Assembly: GCA_018296165.2 (NCBI GenBank)
Contig: JACKQL020000129.1
Coordinates: 1-64,000, forward strand
Source: Termitomyces sp. T153
Lineage: Eukaryota; Basidiomycota; Agaricomycetes; Agaricales; Lyophyllaceae
DNA: 64,000 nt
Direction of reading: 5' to 3'
Shown in pieces: positions 20,930 through 33,605 of this stretch; the stretch's first letter is position 1; every line of letters starts with the position of its first letter. A program made the position numbers and the translations under genes. Under the pieces are notes generated by a model. It had not been told where the DNA came from. It did not search any database and was given only the letters and a program-made list of their open reading frames with translations.

Positions 20930-22149
20930 GCATTGGGACAGGTGAGGGGTGAGGGGGATTAGCAGGGAAAGGGGGTCAGGATGCCCCAGGGCCTGTGGGC
21001 TGTCTCAGAGGGGCTGCAACATTCTGGCAGAGTGGAGGCATGTTGGTATAGGAGGCATGGAGATCAAAATGGGGGGGTTTGTCTTGTGGAGGGCCATTGC
21101 ACAGGGCGGCCTCATTGGCAGGATTACTAGGCTTGTTAATGTAAGAGAGTCCAGTTGTCATTGTCAATGCATGGGGGCGGCCATTGCATATGGAGTTCAG
21201 GGACAGTGGGCTGATCCCAGGTATAGAAGGCACTGGGGATGGAGTTGGCCTGGGGGCAAGCAGAGAGGGCCAAAGTGTGGGTGGCAGGTTGGTCAAACAA
21301 TCCTCCCACAGGGTTGAGGTTCCTCAAGATGCTAGAGGCTGCGTTGAGTTCTTCCTGCTGCCAGGAAATGGGAGGCAGAGCTTTGCTATGTGTCCTCACA
21401 GATTCCTTGCATTGCACATGGAAGGAGTGGGAGGGGTCCAGAGGGTCTTTGAATGGACAGGGGTTTGGACTAGTGTGGATTTCCTTAACCAATGTGCAGA
21501 GCTCACTCTGTAAGTTAGCATCAATGCCCAGGGTGCCTTGCATCATTTCCAGAAGATTTCCTTGCAGATAGCATTCATGGAAGTTGAGGAGTTAATCTGC
21601 CCAAACTTTCAGAGTTGCTGGGGTGTCAGAGTAGCCCAAGTTAATGAGGAGGGTATGAGCACATCTTGCAAATTCTGCAGGAGAGAGGCAGAGGAAACAG
21701 AGGACTTTATTGCACTGTCAGACATAGGCTTCAACCCTTTGCTGTCTGGGGGAAGGGGGAATTTGAGTGGAGAATGGCAGACAAGGAGCAGAATAATTAT
21801 CTGGGTGCTCCAGAGGGACTGGAGCTGTAGCAGGAACAGAGTATGCATAGCAGTGGGTGGGGGAAAGATAAACAGGGTTAGGGAGCACTGTGGAGTATCC
21901 TCTGGGGTACATGCAGGGGTTGCTGCCATTGGCAGGGAATGCTGGAGGGCAGTGATAGCCCAGCTGAATTCCCTGGCTGATGGAGGAGGTGTAGAATGCC
22001 AGGTTGGAGTCAGGAGTCCAGTGGCAAGAGATGTACTGATCTGTAGGGGGGCCTGAGTAGAATGGGGCATATGGGTTTTCAGAGACCAGCTAACCATAGA
22101 CATTGGTTAGGTAGCCAGCAGGGTTGTACATGGGGTTATATGCAGACAT
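20930..22149 (-). pseudogene. Element B 5' ORF (gag N-terminal region)
   Basis: A nearly continuous minus-strand frame begins MSAYNPMYNPAGYL at an ATG near 22149 and continues through PRGYSTVLPNPVYL, EFARCAHTLLINLGY and GNLLEMMQGTLGI to Pro-rich sequence. It is interrupted by a few in-frame stops, for example TGA after VEAYV near 21,717 and TAA after KVWAD near 21,592. The TGA in a coding context is what CGA would give after deamination. It lies directly upstream of the gag core, so it is probably the N-terminal part of the same gag. Confidence 0.55.
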
Positions 22150-22949
22150 CAAGAATGGGGTAAGGGGGAGTCTTGATATTATGTCAGGTTCTGCTGATGA
22201 CAGGGGCTCAGCTACACTGGCAAATCCTTACTAGGCAGACACAATGTCCTGCACTTATAACCTAGTGCTTTGGAGTTGGTGTAGAGTGGAGAAACTTGCA
22301 AGGAGAAGCTGGGGGGAGTGGTCCAAGCAAGTCCAGAGTAGTTCAGGGAAGTCTAAGACCAAGTATATTAATGTTGGGCTTGGGCAGGCATCAGGAATAA
22401 GTTCATAAGTGCATAAATAGATTGTGGGGTAGATGGAGGCTTTGCTAGTGATGGGGGCAGAGTTGGAGTTTGACAGGTGATCAATTAAAACTTGATGGGT
22501 TCTGGGGCCAAGTGAAGAGCAAGGTCTGGAGCTGTCATAAGAATGTTCAGAGTTTGTAGTGTGTGTGTGGAGTTCATACTGATATTGGAGTTGGAAGGAA
22601 CTTAGAGAGACGAAGAAAATATAGACAGTCAAGATGAGACGGAGTTGAGGTGAGACAAGACAGAGAAAAGAGATAGATTCAAGACTAGAAATAGAAACAG
22701 AGATAGAATGAAACACAAGACACAAGTAACCAGTTAATGCAAGTAATATCAAGACTAGAGTACAAGGAGCTACTCTACAACTTATATACTGACTACTGGA
22801 TAGCTCTGGAGAACAGTGAGCATGGCAGTGGGACTTGACAGTGCTGTGCAGGGTTGACAGGTGTCAAGTATGATCAAGGGGTGGGCCACAGTGATATTCT
22901 GATGGGATCAGCTGGAGATGCAGGCTGTTCTGGGGTTGTCATGGTGCTT

Positions 22950-23625
22950 TGGGGCAGGTCAGGGAACTAGGGTAGGGGGGGTCGGAGGCATATGACAGGG
23001 TCAGGAATAGTGGGGGAGGGTTCCAGAGACTCAGGAGAAGTGTCAATGACTGTGGAGAAGGTGTCAGAGTTGACCAGGGGATTGTTGGGGTTTGCCAGGA
23101 AAGTGTCAGAGTTACCCAGAGTGGGCATGAAGGGTTGAGGAAGTTGGGTGGGGCATTGGGAAGGACTCCGGGGAAACAAGGGGGCTGGGAGTGATGGTGG
23201 AGGTCTGGGGAGCAGGTCATAACATGGCCCTTAATAAACTTTCTAGATAGCTCCATTGCTCCTAATAGCATTCCAACTGAAATCTTGCTTTCTGAAACCT
23301 TCAGGTTTGGGCAAGATGTCCTGTTTAAGCTTATGGTTAGCCACTATTATGACACCAACAAGTCTAAAAGAACCTGATCAAAGATGGCGGTGGATATGCC
23401 AATCATTACACAAGCATTTGGTGAGTCAATGATAGATGACTTTCAATGGGTGCTGCTGAAAGGACCATATAGGCTTGGTCATGGACTAAGAGAATAAGGG
23501 TCATGATCAATTCCAAGCCACCAAATTGGAATATGTAAGGTCATGAAATGATCTCACTGTAGCCAATCTAAGAACATTGGAACTAAGTATGAAGACTCAT
23601 ATATATAGTCCTGATATTATGGTGA
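22950..23625. other. CpG-poor stretch between element B and formamidase remnant
   Basis: A low-CpG, transposon-like sequence with a Pro/Ser/Thr-rich minus-strand ORF (22,939-23,271) that I cannot assign. It ends exactly where the formamidase reading frame loses similarity (YLGKVS then stop at 23,626-23,628). The host gene break therefore coincides with this block. Confidence 0.4.
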
Positions 23626-24900
23626 TCAGCTAACTTTGCCAAGATAGGTAATAGCATTCAGAGCAGCCTGTTTATAGGCAATTGTAGCACCCATGCTGTA
23701 CTGCTTCCCATTGCCATGGACATCAGCACTGATGCCCTCCAATACAACTTGTTGTGTGTATTGCGGATCAACCGGCGAAGGCTGCAGCAGATCAGGTTGA
23801 TGACATGCAACAAAGTCGGGAAGTGGATCATGCCAAAAATATGGGGTTCATCAACCCAAACTTTTCAACGCCACCCTGGATGATGCTAGTCGTCAGCGTC
23901 ACAACTCCAGCCATCTCTATAGCTCCGCAAAATGTCATCTCGCCCTGGAAGGCAAATGATCAACAGGCACTTAGTCGGAACAATGCATCAAACTGAACCC
24001 TACATCACCCTGAGAAAAGTGAAGATCCCCAACAGAAAAGTTGGCTCCGAAGACGAAGACTGGTGGATAGACTCTTGAGCCCCTGGGCAACACATTCAGA
24101 GACAAATCTTAAAATCGGGGCGCATAGGATACTTGGAAAGGTTTTTGATCTGGGCAAAAGTTAGAGCAATTGCCAACCAAGCCGTAGACACAGAAACTTG
24201 CATCACGATTACCACCATTATCACGTCCAGGAAGAGTCCTTGCACCCTCCAATCCAATCTTTTCTTTAACTTTCTCAGGAGTAGCTTGACCAATGTATAC
24301 GCCCTTGGGATTCAGAGGGTACGCGACAGGGGAAATGGCGTCACGATGGTCCTCAATCAACTTTCCTTCACGTTCGTTCCATTTTTCCAGTAGCTCGGTG
24401 GAGGGTGCGGTCCCGATGATACCTGGATGAGGGATACCAGCAAAACGAACACCGCGGATGTGCCTTGAGGTGGCATAGATACCTTCCAGGTCCCAGACGA
24501 CCTTGGTGGCTTTGCTATCAAATTCCCTCGCTGCGTAGAGCCAAAGATAAAGGTACTGGATATGAAAGACATATATTAGAGGCTCACCGAAGAGTCCACC
24601 AGACTTCCACTCCTGGGTGCCAGTGTATCCCCATGGCATGTTCTCAAAGTAGTGGACTAGTAGAAGTCAGTCGTACAGGCCACACTTGATCTCTGGCGAG
24701 AGACAACTCACCGTCAAGGCTTCGCTCCATCCACACCAATCGGCCCAGAGATGTAATGTGCACTAGACAAGTCCATGTCCCTGATGTCGTCGGCGCCTGC
24801 AAAACTAAATGTCAGAACTCAGTTTGAAAGAGAGCATGGAGCGAGACCTACAGTCATTGTTACGAATTTGACCTCCCGTCTATTCTACGGGAAGATGATC
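23626..24900 (-). pseudogene. Formamidase (FmdA/AmdA family) pseudogene
   Basis: Formamidases hydrolyse formamide to formate and ammonia. Exon blocks in order are TGGQIRNND (to 24,852), DDIRDMDLSSAHYISGPIGV (24,796-24,712), ENMPWGYTGTQEW (24,656-24,588), VVWDLEGIYATSRHI to GRDNGGNRD (24,530-24,202), IKNLSK (24,149-24,133), VFGANFSVGDLHFSQGD (24,082-24,004), GEMTFCGAIEMAG (23,944-23,834) and PSPVDPQYTQQ to YLGKVS (23,781-23,626). Defects are a TAG at 24,880-24,882 where Trp is expected, a frameshift at the end of the 24,712-24,796 exon, no recognisable N-terminal exons, and loss of the last 50-60 residues. The usual NCD of the GGNCD motif reads NRD. Two introns start with GC, not GT (24,201 and 23,833). 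Confidence 0.8.
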
Positions 24901-24999
24901 CTCGGACGCTACTTAGAGAGTTAAACACTTGAGTAGTCGCTTACCGACACATTAAATCTTGAAAATCTTGATGAAGATTAGCCTGACAAAGATGGCGCC

Positions 25000-25490
25000 T
25001 TTACCGAGCACACAGACTTGGATAGGTCGACTATGCCTGCAAAGAAAAGAAGGAGAATCAGTGGGCGTGAAGATGACCGTTGATGTACGAGTGTTGAGAG
25101 GCAGGATTCGTTGAGTCCGCATGATGACGCTAGTGGATACTTGTCCAATAGTACGTAGACAAGTGTACTTGAGGCTAGAGGATTCAAAGTTGATGAGGCG
25201 CAGGGACTGGACATGAGCTGCTTAAGGGCGGTGCAGGTGTCGAAGGATTATGAGGCCGGAGAAACAGAGGTAGAGGGCTGTATTGTCACGAAGGGTGAAG
25301 GGGGCGGGGGCGGACTCGGATTCGGACCCGTGGCTGTGGTTTGAGTGGGTGTGACTGTGGAAACAACAAAAATCTGGGGGACAGGTAAGACCGCACCGAG
25401 CATCCACGAACGATCAGTCGGACTGAAGACCATAACTGTGACCGGTTCCCATAGCTGGAACGATTGGTGAGGTGCCAACAAAGTCAGCAC
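25000..25490 (-). repeat. Inverted copy of the 14.7-15.6 kb unknown repeat
   Basis: Read on the minus strand, this matches the + strand at 14,700-15,600 block by block: AGTCCGACTGATC(G/T)TTCGTG, CACTCAAA(C/T)CA, CCGAGTCC, CTCATCAACTTTGAA or CCCCATCAACTT, TCAAGTACAC, GGACAAGT(A/G)T(C/T)CACTAG, and CTTTGCAG|GCATAGTCG against CTTTACAG|GAATAGTTG. The two places are about 10 kb apart and opposite in orientation. Pro/Ser-rich ORFs cover it but no protein family is recognised. Confidence 0.6.
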
Positions 25491-26219
25491 TAGACGAGTC
25501 GTTTGAGATTCATGTAAGATAAGGTTTCATTGTCATGATGTATCTTCTGCATACGCGCATACATGATTGATCACACATCGCCAAGGCTTATGCACGCGGC
25601 GGACGTTGAACTGAAATCTTTGAGGATGACAAGCTGGCGGAACTCTGGAACAAATTACGAGACAAAATGTCACTTGTAGAAAGGTCACCGTAGATCAGAC
25701 GGATCCCAAACATGCCAATACAGCGGAAACGTGAATGGCCGATCTTTTGGTGCAGTTACCTTTCTTGTTGCTGTTCTTAAAGCATGAAGGTGTCCAAGGG
25801 TCAATATTGCAAAAGCTGTCTGTCAAAGAAAGCACACATTATTCAGAGAACGCCGATCGAGATGGAGCAATATTGCGTCAAATTGTGAAATTCGTAACTT
25901 GAGAGGGTTGTTGAAAGAGGCGCAGCAGATGGTCGAACTCGGATTCGAGCTCGGACATATATTCTTTCGATTATCATGAGAGCTCAAAACCTGACGACTC
26001 GATCGTGAAAGTAAGGTTTCTTAGTATTTGAGATATTTGTCCCTCATAAGGGTTACGTCGAATGAATCGACATCAAGATAATGTTTGTATGTAAATCAAA
26101 AAAACGCTTGATTTGAGGAGTAAAATATTGTGATAAATCATCGCGATGTATTCAGCATTGAAATTTGATCTATAATCCATATAAATCACTAGGACTCCTT
26201 TTCCGAACAATTTCCTATT
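25491..26219. other. Intergenic region, 3' of the ABC transporter gene
   Basis: AT-rich toward 26,000-26,200, with host-like CpG before that. I see no ORF, repeat or RNA gene that I can support. It separates the repeat copy from the transporter stop codon. Confidence 0.4.
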
Positions 26220-29200
26220 TCAAAGCAGACCGATGTGCTCGGCTTTGCCCTTAGCCACAGCTTCAAGGTCACCAAAAGATCCACTCTTCAAACACATACT
26301 TCTGAAAATCCCACCCTCTTTCTGTATCAAATTCCACGGAGTATCAAATTCCACAATCTGAACCCAAATATGAGAATTGGAAGACAAGTCAACAGATATT
26401 ACACACCTGTCCTTTATCAAGGACAATGAGGCGATCGTAGTCAATGACAGTTCGCAGACGATGAGCAACTAAGGGATGTGTCATTGTCTAATGGCATAAG
26501 AATAAAGAGCAGACGGACTGGTCACAAGCAAAGAAGATGTAAATTCTTCCCGAATAGTTGTTTGTATTTTCGCGTCAGTGGCGAAGTCGATACTGCTAGT
26601 AGCTTCATCGAGCACAATAATAGAACTACGACGAAGAAGAGCTCGCGCCATAGCGATGAGCTGTCGTTGTCCTTGTGAAAAGTTGGTGCCGCCAGCTGAG
26701 ACTTGCGTCTCCAACGTGACAGTTGTCTTCGTCTCAACATCAGTCGCTGAGATCGAAATGGACTCCGCCAAATCTTCGCGCTCGAGTCTATGAATGGAAG
26801 CGGGGCGAGAGGTACTCGGAGAGGCAGTATAAGAGGCTGATCGTGAGGCAGAAGGGGTACTGATCATGTGACAGCGCTGAAGCACGTCCAAGCATTCGGC
26901 GTCAGTGTGTTCATTAAATGGATCGAGGTTCTCCCTAAGAGTACCCGAAAATAATGTCGCGTCCTAAATAAGATAGTCAGTACTAATGCTAACGACAAAC
27001 TCTCTGACTCACTTGGGGAATGAAAGTCTGATGTTATTTGTTAGCAAAAACATATGAAGATTACCCGTCCAACTCACCAATCGTGACCTTAGATCATGTA
27101 CACCGATAGTAGATATATCAATTCCGTCAATAGATATACGACCGCTGGTCGGGTCCACCTAAAAAGACTTTGAGACAAACAAATACATCCTCAAAAACAC
27201 GTCATACGAATCGCAGGATACTCATCGCCAACGTCGACTTGCCACTTCCTGAAACACATCAGCTTTCCTCACTGAAACTACAAAAGAAAGGTTACCTGTT
27301 CGTCCCAAGAGACCAACGCGTTCACCCGCCTTCAAGGTAAACGACACATTCTGGAGAACGGCGGGCAGATCGGGTGCGTACTTGATCTCAAGATCCTCGA
27401 CGACAATAAGTGAACTGTTGTTGGAACTCGACGGCCAGTATGCAGGGGGCCTGTTTGATTCGATGATGGCAGGTGGTTCCTGCGGGAGGTCAAGACTAGA
27501 AGCAACATTATACGGAGAAAAGTACACAGAGTGGGCTACGCTTACTATTCGACGACGCGCTCAACAGAACTAGAGTGATTACATGAGAAATGAGGAGACG
27601 AAAGATGAGAGAAGCCCACTTGAGATCCAACTCCAACGCTGAACCACGTCAAAGAACACATCAAGGAATCAGAAGATGCATCTACATGTAGACAAAATCA
27701 AAAACAAACCAGTCCAGAACCGGCAAGCCCAATAGACTACAGAACATCATCAATATCGAAATTTTAGATCTGAATTTGGGTGTTAAAGATACTTACCAGA
27801 CGTCGTGAAAGCCATCGAGCTTGTTATGCAAATACCCGCCAGCCCTGCACCACCAGCCAGCATCGAGATCGAAAACAACATAGTAATCAACACCGCCAAT
27901 GCCCCAAGCGCATCAAAATTCAACAACAGCCACCGATTCGTCATCCAGAACGAATACCACATCTACAAAAACCATCAGTCCTGCTCTTTATCTCCTCAGA
28001 ATGCACACCAAAAAGAAATTCACCTTGGTCGTCAAATCGATCTTCTTATGCAAGTTATCAAGAAACCTTCTCTCTGCCGAAAATGCACGAACAGTCACAA
28101 TACCCTCCAGGAGCTCACCAAAATCCGAAAAGATCGGCGAGCGAGAGTTAGATTCCATACGGCGGAGATCACGACCTGTGTTGAGGTACCCAATTGAGAG
28201 TTCACGGTATGCGAAGCCCAGGAAGATAGCGGGGACAAGGAACCATGGGAATACGGTGCTTTTCGGGTAAGGATCGTGAAACAGGCTGTTGATTAAATGG
28301 AAGAAGACTCACGCAACAAGGATGATGGAGGCGAAGAAGTTTGCGAGGGAGGTGTTGACTGCCTGTAGTGAACCAGCAAGTGACGAATCAATTGTCTCAA
28401 CATCCTGTAATCCTAGTCAGCTAATCTTCCCACTCGTTTTCATCAATTGACTCGCCTTTCCAAAACGATTCAACAACCGCCCTGTGAATCTCAGTCAGTT
28501 TTCGACGCACGGGAACCCAGACTCGGAAATTCAATCACTCACCTTGCGGGGTCGTATCATGGAACCTGAATGTAGCCCTAACAACTGTTTCCAACAACCT
28601 CCTAAACAGAATCCTACTCGCTCTTAACGCACCCGTGTACTGCGCAACCATCGACGCCATTCCCACCAACACATTCAACAGTCCAATCCCCGCATAGACA
28701 CCAATGTAGAAGAGCGGATGCGCAAGTGCCCGCGGCCAGTTGATCCCGAAGCGTCCAGTTTCTTTGATGAAGACAGTTCGGATGCTTTGGACGCTGGGGA
28801 AGTAGAGGGTGCTCGAAGCGGTGCGAAACTGTGAAGGATGGTATCCGTCGACGTGGAAGTCGTGTGAGTCTTTGGTTGTGAAAGAGGTAAAGGTGTAGAG
28901 TGAGGGTGTGGTGGTGTTTTTATAAGCTTCGCCCCAAATCTGTAGTATTCAATCTCGCTATCAGCTCGTAGCGATAGCATATCATACAGAAGTCGAAAAC
29001 ATACCATGATCCAAACCTTCTCACCAACTCCCAAAAGCTGGCTGACCACAACCAAAACCGCGAGGAACACCCAGATCCAATAGGACCTTTAAGTTTCCCA
29101 ACCGTCAATGGGACCTTCAGAAATCCAGAAAAACGACGCACGAAGCCTTCAAATAACTTTTATAAATTGCCCACTTCACACCTCCAACCTCCCTATGCTC

Positions 29201-32200
29201 ATCCTTGACCAACTTTCTCGGCTTCTTCTTCTCCTTCGGTGTCTCCCCACCTACACTGCCATTCCCACTTTCTCCTTCTTCCAACTCTTGGATTTCTTCA
29301 CTCTCTGGAGTCCCTGCAAGCGCCTCCTGCTCCTTCGTCTCCGCCTCCGCTTCCGCCGCAGAAACCGTCGAGTCGTGTTTAATGTCTTCAAGTACACCTT
29401 GCGCACGAAGATCCTGAACCGTCCCTTGAGTATCAATCCGTCCATCCAACATTCGCACAAGATAATGTGCAGCGGGGAGCACCAAATCCACATGGTGCGT
29501 CACAAGAATCTGTTTCAAACAAATCGGACCAAGCCCATCGCAAATAGATTAAAAAACGTACCACCGTCCTCCCGTTCAGCAACTCGCCCTTCAACAACTT
29601 CTCCACTATCCACCCTGCCGTCCCACTATCAACCGCACTAAGCGGATCATCCAACAACACCCACCTTGCTCGATCATACACCGCTCGTGCCAGGGCGACT
29701 CTTGCCTTCTGTCCTCCACTCAAACTGACACCCCTCGCACCAATCTCCGTCATGTCTCCATCTTCCAAAACATCGAGGTCCGGGCGGAGAGCACATGCAT
29801 CAATGACAGCGGCGTAGCGCACAGGGTCGAAGGGGGACCCGAAGAGGATGTTTTCGCGGATGGATTGGTGTCGTAGCCAGGGGGACTGGGAAGCGTACGA
29901 GATAGTGAGGGTGTGTCCGTTTCCGTCATGCTGTGTGGAAGTCTTGGACATTAGAATGCGTCCAGGTGGGATGCTGGGTAGGAGGGTCATTTCTCCTAGG
30001 AGGGCCATCTGTTGATGCGTTAGATATTGCTTTTGAATAAGGAGAGGCGGAGGTGACGTACAAGCAAGGCTGTCTTCCCACTAGCAGTCGGACCCGTGAT
30101 AAGTGTCAACTCGCCCTCGGGGAACTTGACATCAATATCCCTCAACTCGAACTTATGATCTACATCCACCTCGATCTCTCCCCCCTCTCCCTCCCCAACA
30201 ACCGTCTCAACACTCACACTAGACCTACTGTCACTCCTTCCATTACCATTCATCTTATCCTTCCCATCCTCAGGCTTTTCGACCTCATTCCACTTGAACG
30301 ATCCCCTCTCAATGCCCAGCGCCTCGATCTCCGGTTCCTCCATCACACCACGTGCGGAGGCAGGAGGAGACGGAGACGAAGCATCCTTTTTGAGCGAGGA
30401 TACCTGTTCGTCAACTTCGTCTTCGTTTAGGTAGACTGCGATGCGGTTCAGTGCGACACCAGTCTGTAGTGTATATGTGTTAGTGTTTCTCGTTAGAGGA
30501 GAAGGAGGGAGAGAGAAGCGTGCCTGAAGGATTTGGACAATCCAAGTAGGTATAACATTCAACGGTGCACGGACCATATTGAATAGGGCTATCGCCTACA
30601 AAATGGAGAGTATAATGTTAGCAGGAAAAAGAGAGGTCGAGAGAAGGATAGAAATCTACGCACTGTGAACGCCGTTGAGATCGACAACTCATTCCCTTGT
30701 ATCACATACACAAAAAACGAAATGATCGAAATCAAAATCGGCGCAGATGTCCACAGAAGTGAGAAAGCGACCGAATTTATCCTCGCTGCACATACAATCA
30801 GTTCTCGTCCAAACCGCTAACACGTCAACAACGCGCACCTTTAACCATCCACGCAATCTCCACGCCCCTCATCCCCATAACCCTTTGTACCCACCTTTCC
30901 TCCCACGCAAAAAACTTCACAAACTTCACCGCGCCCACCAACTCACTCAACACCCCCATCCTCCTGTCCCTCGCCGCAAGCCACCCCTTCTGTATACGTA
31001 CACTCCGGCGCGCGATATACGAGTTCAGGGGCCAGCCGAGGAGGAGCACGAGGAACCCGGCGAAGGCAGAGAGACCAAGGAGTTGGTAGAGGAATATGGA
31101 GGCGATGATGATTTCAAGAGGCGCGCCGTAGACGAAGTACATGGCGGATACGGTCATTGCTATCTGGGTGGATTTTTGGTTTGAGTTGACTGTTCTGGCG
31201 AGAGAAGGATATTGGAATACTTACCCTGTTGGCATCGCTTGCCATGAGGTTAACGATCTTCCCCACATCCGCGCCCGCCTTTGGTTCGTTCTCATCTTCT
31301 TTCTTTCCTCCTTTCCCCTTCCCGTTCTTCCCTCCCATGCCCTCGTTCTTCCCTCCCTCCTCATTCATCTTCTCCTTCTTATTTTTGTCAATAACCCCCG
31401 AAAAATCCCTCCTCTTTAGCGTTTTGTCATAAATCCCCGCCATCAACTCGCTCCGTATCCTCGTCCCTGCCCGGCGGCCGAACCACAGATGCTGCACATC
31501 CGCTTGGGACTTAAGCAGCGAGCAGAGGAAGGCGAGGAGCGCGTATATGTAGGCTTGGGCGCGGGAAGAAGGGGTTGGGGTTGTAAGATCGATTGCGTCT
31601 AGGATGCGTCTGTGTGTTTTGTTGTTAGGAAGAAAAGAAAAGAAGAGGAGAAGAGGTAGGACATACTTTAGGAAAAATGGGCCAGTGTAGTTAAAGCCGA
31701 CACTTACAAGCGTGAGGGTCAGATCGAGGAATAGGTCGAGAGAGTTTGTGACTATTAATTTGCGAAAAAGGGATACCGCGCTATGATGGCATCAGTCAGC
31801 CTGTACAAGCTCAAATAGATTAGAAGAAAGGTAATGAACATAGGCGAGCAAGTAGAATCAATAGTATAAGGCACAGAACGCTCACGGAGTGGCCGCAAAT
31901 TTACTAAATATAATCCGGGATTGCATGGTGGGACTGAGATTCCACACACTCTTCTCATCCAATGTCGTGTACCTCCCTCTCTGTACAAGGGGATACACCC
32001 AGAAAAACGTAATCCATCCAAAAAGCGATGTATAGTCTTCTGGCGATACCGTCGCTCCCTGTGGACCGCATTAGTCATCACCGCAAAGCGCATAACACCC
32101 ATAACACCCAACACTCACAATATCCTTTGCCTTGACATTCTCTCCAGGCAACGCCAACGGCATCCCCAGCACTACGCTCACCATCGCCGTCGTCACAATC

Positions 32201-32784
32201 AAATTACCCCACAACGCCAGCATAGTGCTCACGCCAGGCCAAGGCAACGCAAAGACGCCCCTATCATAATATACACCACCAAGATGAAGTACCGCTCCTG
32301 CGAAGAAGGCGGTATACACCGCGAAGAGATCGTACGGGACCGTCTGGGTCGGTTTGAGTGCGGGTCGGAGGACTGTGTAGAGCCATGAAAGTGCAAGTAG
32401 GAGGCTGGGTAGTGCGAGTGGCAGTGAAGACGTGATGACGAGGTAAGAGAAATGCGTTAGGTATGTGAGTGTTGAAGCAAGGCCGATGGAAACGAAGAAG
32501 AACGGTTTCCAGCACCTCGTTGGTGTGGGTTTGGTTGGTTCGCTGTCATTACTAACCCCATTTCCGTTGTCATTTCCATTTTCTGCGGTGGGGACGAGCG
32601 CCTCCGCCTCCTCAAGCGTAACAAACGTCCTTAGCATCTTTGTAATTCTCAATCGCAGCCCAAGAAACACAAAGAACACAACGAGCACAACTCCGAAGGG
32701 GACAAGCGCTGCCCAGGCTGAGCGGACACATGGCTCGTCAAAATCGAGTGGATGGCTGTCAGTGCCACACAAACGCCATAGCAT
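26220..32784 (-). CDS. ABCC-type (MRP-like) ABC transporter, multi-exon
   Basis: A full-length ABC exporter of the MRP class, which moves conjugated or toxic organic anions across the plasma or vacuolar membrane; the substrate here is unknown. The ATG is at 32,784 ([10 protein letters not shown]) with an N-terminal TMD0 to about 32,070. TMD1 spans about 31,950-30,570. NBD1 has Walker [12 protein letters not shown] (near 30,065), [14 protein letters not shown] and [12 protein letters not shown] (near 29,650). An acidic linker follows, then TMD2 at about 29,100-27,560. NBD2 has Walker A GRTGSGKST split by an intron near 27,250, then [17 protein letters not shown] and [12 protein letters not shown] (near 26,600), ending KAEHIGLL with TGA at 26,220. 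Numerous introns of about 50-60 nt. NBD2 carries a Ser/Thr-rich insert ([15 protein letters not shown]) ahead of the signature. The reading is continuous in all exons I checked, so the gene is probably functional. Confidence 0.92.
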
Positions 32785-33605
32785 CTTTTCTTGTTCTTTC
32801 AACGTTATATATGAGTTGATGAGCTGATTAGATGAGCAAAGGCAGTGTCAGAAAACGCGAGCTGCAAAGCCACGAGGGAAAGGACAGACACCTGGGACAC
32901 GTTCGCTTGCATGGACACAGCCACACGGGACTTTTTTCCACGCGTTTCAATGATTGGCTCAATTTTGGATTTACCTCTAGAATTGGTGTATGCTGCATAC
33001 TGCCTCGGAAGTCTTTGTCTAGCTCGCCATTCGACATCGACACCAGTCAGATCTGTGTTGTGAATTAATTAAAAGCATTTCTTCCCATGCGGCAAGTAAG
33101 AGGCGCCTGGGCAAATGTAGTGATTGCATGGCAATGTACAATGTTTCTAATATATACTCTGATGCAATGCTCGAAGACCCCAGGAAACTGAACGAAGTCA
33201 GTTGAATGATAATCGATAAGTATTGGTGGTCTGTGGGTGGAATCAGCTGACGTAGACTTCCGTGATTCCAACATTTCGGCGGGCAGATCAGCGACAGAGT
33301 GGAAGACTCGCGCTACGAAGATGTAGCTAAAAACAATCTCTCTCGGCGGAACTCTCACTCACTGCCCCCTCTCACGTCCATGGCTCATTTCATGTCAGAG
33401 TAGTAGGCCCACACGTTCAACGTTGACTCGAAACGTTCATTCTTAGAAGCCACACGGTCACTTCCATAGAAACACGCACAAGGTGGTTATCAAAAAGTTG
33501 GTCGAAGTATTTATTACAAGTAGTATGGACCAGAATACAATCAGGGTAAACGACTCACTGAACATTCATCCATTGCACACCGTACAGTGTCCACATTCCT
33601 CGTCC
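32785..33605. other. Intergenic: ABC promoter side and 3' flank of next gene
   Basis: Upstream region of the ABC transporter (from 32,785) and downstream region of the two-TM hypothetical gene (to 33,605). CpG is host-like. Small ORFs on both strands look random and no motif could be assigned. Confidence 0.4.

Larger units (their letters stand above)
16140..22950 (-). mobile_element. Ty3/gypsy retroelement B, truncated in integrase
   Basis: On the minus strand a gypsy element reads in order: possible leader or LTR (about 22,250-22,950), gag, CCHC knuckle, two retropepsin-like motifs, RT, RNase H and an integrase that breaks off near 16,150. The protein blocks match an agaricomycete gypsy family I recognise. 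The DNA is almost free of CpG, and stops and frameshifts are spread throughout. No matching 3' LTR follows the break, so the 3' end is missing and the 5' limit is approximate. Confidence 0.8.

Noticed and set aside
20517..20945. + strand ORF with a poly-Val run
   Set aside because: Made by the GTA repeat read on the strand opposite to gag; flanks do not resemble protein.
23754..23996. + strand 80-codon ORF near the formamidase
   Set aside because: Lies antisense to two formamidase exons that match the family closely.
29108..29641. + strand 177-codon ORF
   Set aside because: Antisense to NBD1 and the linker of the ABCC transporter, which has clear motifs on the minus strand.
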